Shown piece after piece: positions 6,104-14,234 of a stretch of 14,234 nt of DNA. Below the pieces are notes generated by a model. The model searched no databases and had not been told where the DNA came from. It was given only the letters and a program-made list of their open reading frames with translations. How positions within the stretch are numbered: the first letter of the stretch is position 1; every line of letters begins with the position of its first letter. Origin of the DNA: Nitriliruptoraceae bacterium (GTDB taxonomy: Bacteria > Actinomycetota > Nitriliruptoria > Nitriliruptorales > Nitriliruptoraceae); NCBI GenBank assembly GCA_007121975.1, contig SKJO01000254.1, forward strand, positions 1 to 14,234, in the 5' to 3' direction. The translations under genes and the position numbers were made by a program.

Positions 6104-7084
6104 GTGGAGCTCTCCGCCCTGATCGACGGGCTGGCGCGCGGTGAACGCCGCGCGCTGGCCCGCCTGCTGACCGTGGCCGAGGACGGCGCCCCCGCGCGGC
6201 TGCGCGAGGCCATCGGGGCGCTGTACCCGCGCACGGGCACCGCCCGGATCCTGGGGATCACCGGCTCGCCGGGGGTGGGCAAGTCGACGTTGACCAACGC
6301 CATCGCCGGCGAGCTGCGTCGCCGCGAGCGCACCGTGGCCGTGCTCGCGGTGGACCCGTCCTCGCCGTTCTCGGGCGGGGCGCTGCTCGGCGACCGGGTC
6401 CGGATGCAGGGCCACCACGCCGACCCGGGCGTGTTCATCCGCTCGATGGCGTCCCGCGGCCACCTCGGTGGCCTGTCGTTCGCCACCCCGCAGGCCGTGC
6501 TGGTACTCGACGCCGCCGGTTTCGACGACGTCATCATCGAGACCGTCGGCGTCGGACAGTCCGAGGTCGAGGTGGCGGCCACCGCCGACACCACCGTGGT
6601 CGCGCTCGCCCCCGGCATGGGCGACGGCATCCAGGCCGCCAAGGCCGGCATCCTCGAGGTTGCGGACATCTTCGCGATCAACAAGGCCGACCAGTCGGGC
6701 GCCGGCAAGCTCGAGTCCGAGCTGCGCGGCATGCTCGAGATGGGGCATGCGCTCGAGGACGTCGGGGCGGCTGCGAGCTGGTGGCCACCGATCGTGCGCA
6801 CCGTGGCGGTCCGCGACGAGGGGGTGGCCGAGCTCGTCGACCACCTCGACGCCCATGGCCGCCACCTCGATGCCAGCGGGCTGCGCGAGGTGCGTCGCCG
6901 CGAGCGGGCGCTGCACGCCGTGCGCGAGATCGCCCTCGAGCAGGTGCGCCTGCGCTTCGCCCGGATCGGCCACGGCAAGGATCCGCTGCTCGACGCGCTC
7001 GCGGCCGAGGTCGCCGCGCGTGAGCTCGACCCCTACACGGCCGCGGACTCGCTGCTCGATGCGATCGAGGGCGGCACCGCCTAG
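6104..7084 (+). CDS. meaB: Methylmalonyl-CoA mutase-associated GTPase MeaB (ArgK family)
   Basis: MeaB is a G3E-class GTPase that gates cobalamin loading and protects adenosylcobalamin-dependent methylmalonyl-CoA mutase from inactivation. The 326 residues match the family's usual length. They show the P-loop GSPGVGKST (54-62), VDPSSPFSGGALLGDRVRM, ETVGVGQSE, and NKAD for guanine recognition. The helical C-terminal part, rich in Arg/Glu, fits the family's dimerisation region. Relatives were long misnamed LAO/AO transport ATPase (ArgK); the epimerase gene nearby supports the mutase role instead. GTG 6104 is chosen because of GAGGAG at 6093-6098. The mutase subunits are not in this window. Its TAG stop shares the palindrome CTAG (7081-7084) with the stop of the convergent decarboxylase gene. 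Confidence 0.93.
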   Translation: MELSALIDGLARGERRALARLLTVAEDGAPARLREAIGALYPRTGTARILGITGSPGVGKSTLTNAIAGELRRRERTVAVLAVDPSSPFSGGALLGDRVRMQGHHADPGVFIRSMASRGHLGGLSFATPQAVLVLDAAGFDDVIIETVGVGQSEVEVAATADTTVVALAPGMGDGIQAAKAGILEVADIFAINKADQSGAGKLESELRGMLEMGHALEDVGAAASWWPPIVRTVAVRDEGVAELVDHLDAHGRHLDASGLREVRRRERALHAVREIALEQVRLRFARIGHGKDPLLDALAAEVAARELDPYTAADSLLDAIEGGTA

Positions 7085-8610
7085 CCCGGGTCGCGCAGGG
7101 CCGCCAGCTCCCGGCCGATCAGCTGCAGGGTCTCGGTCAGGCGCTCGTCGGTGGTGCGCAGGTTGCCCACCGCCAGGCGCAGGGTCGTGCGGCCGTCGAG
7201 CTCGGTGTGCGACAGGTAGGCGCGGCCCGTGGCGTTGACCCGCTCGAGCAGGGTGTGGTTCAGCGCCCGCAGCTCGTCCTCATCGGCGGCGGGCAGCCAC
7301 TGCGGTCGGGCCCGGAAGCACACCGTCGACATCGGGGTGGGCGCCAGCACCTCGAGGTCGGGGTGACCCTGACACCAGGCGGCCGCGCGGTGGGCCTGCG
7401 TGACGTGGGTGCGGATGCGCTCGGCCAGCCCCTCGGCGCCGAAGTAGCGGATCACCAACCACAGCTTCAGGGCGCGGAAGCGCCGGCCGAGCTGCACGCC
7501 CCAGTCCATGTAGTCGGTGACGCCCTCGTCACCGGTCGTGAGGTACTCGGGCACCAGCGAGAACGCCCGGGTGAGCGTGGCCGGATCCCGCACGTACAGC
7601 ACCGAGCAGTCGATCGGGGTGAACAGCCACTTGTGCGGGTTGGTCACGAACGAGTCGGCCTGCTCGACCCCGTCGAGCACCCACCGCAGCTCCTCGCACA
7701 GGGCCACCATGCCGCCGTAGGCGCCGTCGACGTGGAGCCAGATCCGCACGCCGAGCTCGTCGCCGAGCTCGTCACGCAGCGCGGCGATCTCGGCCACCGG
7801 GTCCACGCTGGTCGTCGAGGTGGTGCCCACCGTGGCCACGATCGCCAGCGGCCGGCAGCCCTCGGCGACGTCCGCGCGCACCGCGGCGGCCAGCGCCGCG
7901 ACGTCGAGGGCATAGCGGGCGTCGGTGGCGACGTGGCGCACCGCATCGTGGCCGAGCCCGAGGGTGATCGCGGCCTTGTCCACCGAGGAGTGCGCCTGGG
8001 TCGAGGTGTAGACGGTCAGCCGGGGCACCTCGTCGCGGGCGGCCAGCCCCCGGCGGCGCACGTCGAGGTCGGCGGCCTCCCGGGCGGCGGCCAGCGCCGT
8101 GAGCGTGGAGCTCGAGGCCGAGTCGGTGATCACGCCGCGCAGCCCGTCGGGCAGGCCGAGCAGCTGGCGCAGCCAGTCGACCACCCGCTCCTCGAGCTCG
8201 GTTGCCGATGGTGAGGTGCGCCACAGCATGCCGTTGACGTTGAGCGCGGCGGTCAGGGTCTCGCCGAGGATCCCGGGCCCCGAGCCGGTGATCGCGAAGT
8301 AGGCGTGGAACGCCGGATGGTTCCAGTGGGTGATGCCGGGCAGCAGTACCTGCTCGAGATCGCGCAGTGCATCGGGGAACGGTTCGGGCTGCCGTGGCGG
8401 GCCCGCCGGCAGCGCGGCGCCGATCTCGCCGGGCGCGACCTGCGCGAGCACGGGCCGCTCGCCGATGTCGGTGAGGTAGTCGGCGATCCAATCGATCACG
8501 GCGTGGCCGTGCTGCCGGAATGCCTCGGGGTCCATGTCGCCGGTGCCGAACTGGGCGGGATCGAGCGGGGCGGGATCGCCCGTCGGATCGTTCGCGGCAC
8601 ACGGGTCCAT
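7081..8610 (-). CDS. PLP-dependent aromatic-L-amino-acid decarboxylase family protein
   Basis: The protein is predicted to decarboxylate an aromatic L-amino acid (tryptophan, tyrosine, phenylalanine or DOPA) to its amine. It has 509 residues of the group II decarboxylase fold. Family marks are ITHWNHPAFHAYF (93-105), ELEERVVDWL, QAHSSVDKA with the PLP-stacking H207, HVDGAYGG with D295, NPHKWLF with the Schiff-base lysine K327, and GRRFRALKLW. Y356 in PEYL aligns with the catalytic-loop tyrosine of animal enzymes, and H207 is also kept. Aldehyde-synthase relatives lose one of these, so decarboxylation is favoured. ATG 8610 begins 8 bases after the stop of the preceding gene; its ribosome binding site is weak, and ATG 8535 is an alternative that drops 25 disordered residues. 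Substrate cannot be read from sequence. Confidence 0.9.
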   Translation of the reverse strand: MDPCAANDPTGDPAPLDPAQFGTGDMDPEAFRQHGHAVIDWIADYLTDIGERPVLAQVAPGEIGAALPAGPPRQPEPFPDALRDLEQVLLPGITHWNHPAFHAYFAITGSGPGILGETLTAALNVNGMLWRTSPSATELEERVVDWLRQLLGLPDGLRGVITDSASSSTLTALAAAREAADLDVRRRGLAARDEVPRLTVYTSTQAHSSVDKAAITLGLGHDAVRHVATDARYALDVAALAAAVRADVAEGCRPLAIVATVGTTSTTSVDPVAEIAALRDELGDELGVRIWLHVDGAYGGMVALCEELRWVLDGVEQADSFVTNPHKWLFTPIDCSVLYVRDPATLTRAFSLVPEYLTTGDEGVTDYMDWGVQLGRRFRALKLWLVIRYFGAEGLAERIRTHVTQAHRAAAWCQGHPDLEVLAPTPMSTVCFRARPQWLPAADEDELRALNHTLLERVNATGRAYLSHTELDGRTTLRLAVGNLRTTDERLTETLQLIGRELAALRDPG

Positions 8611-8618
8611 CGGGCGGC

Positions 8619-9455
8619 TCAGCTCTGTGGGTCGGCGGGTTCGGGAGCTGGGGCGGGATCCGGCTCGGGATCCGGCTCGGGCGCTGGTGCCGGCTCGGGG
8701 TCCGGCTGCCCGGACGCCGGCGGAGCGTCGTCACCGCCGTCCCCGCCCGGTTCAGCGTCGTCGCCGTCGCGGTCGGGTGGCGGGCCGCCGTCCGGCGCCG
8801 GCGTGGGTGCCGGCGCAGGTGCGGACCCGGACGTGGGCACCGAGGGCGCCGGATCAGCTGCCGCGGCATCGTCGCCGGTCGGGGCGGGGAACTCGTACTC
8901 CGGCAGGGGGCCGGGCGGCTCCTCGATGATCTCGGGCTGCGGGGCTGCTGGGGCGTCGGGGCGGTCGATGGTCACCGCCCGCACCTGCTGGTCGGCTTCG
9001 GGGGGGCCGTTGGTGTCACCGAGCACGAGCAGGGGGACCCCGGCGCTGACCGCCACGATCGCCACCAGCGTGGCCAGCCAGATCAGCACCGGAGGCACCC
9101 GGCGTCGGCGGCGTCCCCGCGGCCAGTGGACCCGCAACTCCTGCCAGATGTGGTCCCGGTCGGCGTCGGAGAGTCGGGGATGCTCGGAGGGCTGCGCCGG
9201 ACGTCGGCGACGCCAGCGTGGGCCGGTCGACAGCCGCAGCAGCCAGCGCTCCACGGGCTCGACGGGGTGCCGGTCGTCGAGCCCCCGCATCGCCCGCAGG
9301 TAGGTGGCCGTGACCGCCTCGCGCGGGTGGCGACGGTCGTCGACCGCGGCCAGCACCTCGTCGCCGTGACGGTGGAGCAGGGTCGCGAACGCCGGCGCCC
9401 AGCCCTGGCGCGCCAGGGTCACCAGTTCGTCATCCGAGCGCTCGCCGTAGCGCAC
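8619..9455 (-). CDS. Membrane protein with degenerate sigma-70 region-2-like head and Pro/Asp/Glu tail
   Basis: The 278-residue protein has three parts. Residues 8-76 resemble region 2 of ECF sigma factors: SDDELVTLARQG, then FATLLHRHGDEVLAAV, then HPREAVTATYLRAMRGLDD, where the family has the -10-binding helix. No region 4 (-35-binding helix-turn-helix) follows; instead there is an Arg-rich stretch (80-120) and one strong membrane segment (121-146). Residues 150-278 are low-complexity Pro/Ala/Asp/Glu with PDPEP-type repeats, predicted outside the membrane. GTG 9455 has GGAGG 5 bases upstream and lies 12 bases after the kinase stop, so it is probably co-transcribed. It may be a membrane-held regulator that has lost sigma activity, or a decoy binding a sigma or RNA polymerase partner; this is inference. 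The sigma resemblance is my reading and needs a profile search. Confidence 0.75.
   Translation of the reverse strand: MRYGERSDDELVTLARQGWAPAFATLLHRHGDEVLAAVDDRRHPREAVTATYLRAMRGLDDRHPVEPVERWLLRLSTGPRWRRRRPAQPSEHPRLSDADRDHIWQELRVHWPRGRRRRRVPPVLIWLATLVAIVAVSAGVPLLVLGDTNGPPEADQQVRAVTIDRPDAPAAPQPEIIEEPPGPLPEYEFPAPTGDDAAAADPAPSVPTSGSAPAPAPTPAPDGGPPPDRDGDDAEPGGDGGDDAPPASGQPDPEPAPAPEPDPEPDPAPAPEPADPQS
8640..8712 (-). repeat. Short coding repeat in the Pro/Glu/Asp tail
   Basis: Two exact 12-base copies (8655-8666 and 8667-8678) lie in a longer run built on 6-base units that encode alternating Pro-Glu, Pro-Asp and Pro-Ala. It is low-complexity coding DNA likely to vary in length between strains. Confidence 0.6.
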
Positions 9456-9460
9456 GTGGG

Positions 9461-9465
9461 CCTCC
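9461..9465 (-). promoter_or_regulatory. Ribosome binding site of the sigma-like membrane protein
   Basis: GGAGG on the minus strand lies 5 bases before GTG 9455 and fixes that start in the 12-base gap after the kinase gene. Confidence 0.65.
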
Positions 9466-9467
9466 GG

Positions 9468-10720
9468 TCAGCCGGTGGCGGGCAGGTGCAGCCGCACCGT
9501 CGTGCCCTCGCCGGGGGTGCTGTCCAGCGCGATCGCCCCGCCGGACTGCTCGGCGAAGCCCCGCACCATCGACAGGCCGAGGCCGCTTCCCTCGCTGGAC
9601 TCCTTGGTGGTGAAGAAGGGCTCGGTTGCGCGGGCCAGCACCTCGGTGTCCATCCCGGTGCCCTGATCCTGCACCCGCAGTTCGAGCTGCCGCGGGCCCT
9701 GCCCGTGCTCGCCGGCCGGCAGCGTCCGGGCTCCGATGCGGATCGTGCCGCCTTCGTGGCTGGCCTGGGCGGCGTTGACCACCAGGCTGACGATCGCCGC
9801 GCGCAGGGCGGTCTCGTCGACGTGCGCGGCGGGCAGGCCGTCGTCGAGCTCGAACACGATCTGGCACCGCAGCCCGGCATGGCGGCGCAGGCTCGGCCGC
9901 ATCTCGTCGAGCAGCGTGGGCAGCGACACCTCGCTGGGCCGCAGCTGCTGACGGCGGGCGAAGGCCAGCAGCTTGCCGACCGCGTCCGACCCCTTCTGCG
10001 CGGCCACCGTGGCGTCCATGGCCAGGCGCTTGAGTCGTTCGTCGGTCAGGTCGAGCTCGAGCAGGCTGAGATGTCCGAGCACCACCGTGAGCAGGTTGTT
10101 GAAGTCGTGCGCCATGCCGGCCGCGAGGTGGTCGATCGCCTCGAGGCGTTCCGCCTCGGCCCGGGTCTGCGCGAGCTGGTCGTGCTCGGTCAGATCGGTG
10201 ACGCTGACCAGCAGCTCGGTCGACTCGTCGGTGGTGCGGAGACGGTTGGCTCGCAGGTCGACATGGATGCGCCGGCCCTGCCGCGCGCGCAGCGTCACGC
10301 GCGCCGCGGCCGGCTGCCCGGCCAGGGCCGCGTCGAGCAGTTGGCGCACGGCATGGTGGTCGTCGCGCTCGACCGCCACCATCAGGGGGCGGTGGGTGCC
10401 GCGCACCGCCATGCCGAGCAGCCGCCGGGCATCGCGGTTGGTGCGCAGGATCATGCCGGTGGGATCTGCGGTGAGCAGCGCGACCGGGGCATGATCGAAC
10501 AGGTCCTCGGCCCGTTCGAGCAGCCGCTGCTGGCGCTGTTCGCTCTCGCGCAGCTCATCGATCTGCATCTCGAGCTCGACCTGGTGCACCCGCAGCTCGT
10601 GCAGCAGCTCGCGGGGGTCGATCTCGGGCTCCTCGAGCGTCTGCCCCACCAACCGTTCGGCACGGCGCCGGTAGCGCTCGGTGCTCTCGGAGGAAGGCTG
10701 CTGGTCGGGTTCGGTGTCGT

Positions 10721-10724
<4 letters not shown>
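9468..10724 (-). CDS. PAS-domain sensor histidine kinase, soluble
   Basis: The kinase autophosphorylates a histidine in response to a signal and would pass phosphate to a response regulator. Its 418 residues hold an N-terminal helical stretch (about 38-70, with HELRVHQVELEMQIDELRES), one PAS domain (about 70-180), a dimerisation/phosphoacceptor domain with H206 in AGMAHDFNNLL, and an ATP-binding domain. The latter has the N-box N317, DQGTGM (353-358), EPFFTTK and GSGLGLS (379-385), so the active sites look intact. There is no membrane segment, so it senses a cytoplasmic cue or a partner protein. The HDFNN type is often found in hybrid kinases with an attached receiver, but none is present here. 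ATG 10724 overlaps the stop of the CheB-CheR gene (ATGA), with GGAG 8 bases upstream. No response regulator lies in the window. Confidence 0.93.
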
Positions 10725-13624
<2,900 letters not shown>

Positions 13625-13718
13625 GTGCGCCCACCTTCTCCGGGGTGATCCCAGGGGTTGTCGGCGAGGCCCGGCAGGGCTGCCCGCAGTCGCGGACGCC
13701 CCCGAGCCATGGCGACGC

Positions 13719-13724
13719 ATCCTA
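13719..13724 (-). promoter_or_regulatory. Candidate -10 element of the CheB-CheR/kinase operon
   Basis: On the minus strand this reads TAGGAT, a good actinobacterial -10 hexamer. A transcript would start near 13712, leaving an untranslated leader of about 88 bases before GTG 13624. No strong -35 box precedes it, and the region upstream is the tail of the CopD-like gene. The element overlaps the alternative ATG at 13720 and so argues against that start. Confidence 0.4.
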
Positions 13725-13737
13725 GCCGCATCATCGG

Positions 13738-14234
13738 TCAGGACACCGGCACGATCGTCGAGGCGACGGTCACGGAATCGCCGTCGGCGGGGGTCACCTC
13801 GACCCGGTAGTCCCAGGGGGCCGTCGCGGGCAGCTCGAGCACGTAGCTGAGGTGGTGGTTCGGGCTGATGCGCGCGAGCTCGAAGCGTTCGGTGCCCCCG
13901 GGAGTGTCGAGGTGGACCTCGGCACGGATCAGGTCGACCTCGGCCGCCTGCTCGTCCCAGGCGTAGAGGTGGAACTCGTTGCGGCCCGGCTCGACCGGCG
14001 CGACCGTGATGTCCAGCGCCAGGCCGTCACTGGTCAGCCGTTCGGCGTGGAAGGGGGGAGCCGGCTCGGGCAGACCGGCCACGACCACGCCTGCGGCGGC
14101 CGCCGCGACCAGCGTTGCGACCACGAGGTGGGGCCCCACCCGCCGGGATCGCAGCGCCACGAGCCCCGCCGCTCCCGCAGCGACCAGGACCAGGGCGAGC
14201 CCTGCCCCGATCAGCAGGTCCCCGAGGCTGCCGA
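13738..14234 (-). CDS. C-terminal part of a CopD/YcnJ-like copper membrane protein (5' end outside the window)
   Basis: The frame is open to the window edge, so only the last part of the protein is seen (about 164 residues). It shows two hydrophobic membrane segments: the first begins near the edge (LLIGAGLALVLVAAGAAGLV), and the second is VVATLVAAAAAGVVVAGL, ending in a LPEPAPP turn. A beta-rich domain of about 100 residues follows, predicted outside the membrane, with LALDITVAPVEPGRNEFHLY near its start. This layout, last CopD helices followed by a domain reading NxxHLYxxD, matches actinobacterial copper-resistance CopD/YcnJ proteins. No Cys or Met cluster for copper is visible in this part. 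GTG 14158-14160 is a possible internal start but would split the membrane part, so I reject it. The stop lies 14 bases before the -10-like element of the next operon. Confidence 0.65.
   Translation of the reverse strand, partial: GSLGDLLIGAGLALVLVAAGAAGLVALRSRRVGPHLVVATLVAAAAAGVVVAGLPEPAPPFHAERLTSDGLALDITVAPVEPGRNEFHLYAWDEQAAEVDLIRAEVHLDTPGGTERFELARISPNHHLSYVLELPATAPWDYRVEVTPADGDSVTVASTIVPVS

Noticed and set aside
5033..6973. A 646-residue minus-strand frame across the thiolase and meaB genes.
   Set aside because: It spans two well-supported genes on the opposite strand and shows no recognisable motif.
8640..8712. Repeats in the tail of the sigma-like protein as a CRISPR-like or mobile repeat.
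   Set aside because: Units are 6 to 12 bases, in frame and without spacers; they encode a Pro/Glu/Asp run.
13625..13720. N-terminal extension of the CheB-CheR fusion to ATG 13720.
   Set aside because: The added 32 residues are Arg/Pro/Ser-rich and unlike the family, and the ATG overlaps a TAGGAT -10-like element, so it would probably not be in the transcript.
13625..13737. A riboswitch or terminator in the leader before the CheB-CheR gene.
   Set aside because: Only short GC-rich stems (such as GGCAG/CTGCC with a 2-base loop) are visible; no known riboswitch core and no T-run.
14158..14160. GTG 14160 as true start of the CopD-like gene.
   Set aside because: The frame stays open to the window edge and contains another hydrophobic segment just upstream, so the protein continues beyond the window.

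Overview
The window is very GC-rich (roughly 70%), densely packed and rich in GTG starts with strong GGAGG-type ribosome binding sites. Together with the gene families present, this points to a member of the Actinomycetota, possibly a deep-branching class such as Nitriliruptoria or Acidimicrobiia. The phylum is a fair inference; the class is a guess. I count 14 protein genes, the last one cut by the window edge. I see no tRNA, rRNA, CRISPR array or mobile element, and no gap without a gene exceeds about 150 bases.

Left block, plus strand (29-3799). A double 3-hydroxyacyl-CoA dehydrogenase overlaps a small hypothetical gene by ATGA, and that gene abuts a small Cys/His metal-binding protein. 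Two tandem cyclophilin-type peptidyl-prolyl isomerases follow. One is membrane-anchored with its catalytic domain predicted outside the membrane, and the other is cytosolic.

Middle block (3809-7084). Two minus-strand genes encode a conserved actinobacterial hypothetical protein and methylmalonyl-CoA epimerase. They lie divergent from a plus-strand pair, an acetyl-CoA acetyltransferase-type thiolase and the MeaB GTPase that protects methylmalonyl-CoA mutase. With the dehydrogenase, this is a short-chain acyl-CoA neighbourhood: beta-oxidation or hydroxybutyryl-CoA steps and propionyl/methylmalonyl-CoA metabolism. The mutase itself is not in the window.

Right block, all minus strand (7081-14234, read from high to low coordinates). 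First comes the 3' part of a membrane protein resembling the C-terminus of CopD/YcnJ copper proteins. Next is a CheB-CheR-PAS fusion, which overlaps a PAS histidine kinase by ATGA. Then come a membrane protein with a degenerate sigma-factor region-2-like head and a long Pro/Asp/Glu tail, and finally a PLP-dependent aromatic-L-amino-acid decarboxylase. The last four genes are spaced so closely that they look like one transcription unit. A TAGGAT -10-like element sits just ahead of the CheB-CheR gene. No response-regulator receiver domain is present in this signalling set.

The most unusual points are the signalling/decarboxylase operon with its sigma-like membrane protein, the epimerase whose first metal ligand is Gln instead of His, and the double dehydrogenase whose two halves keep all catalytic residues but carry different cofactor-specificity motifs.
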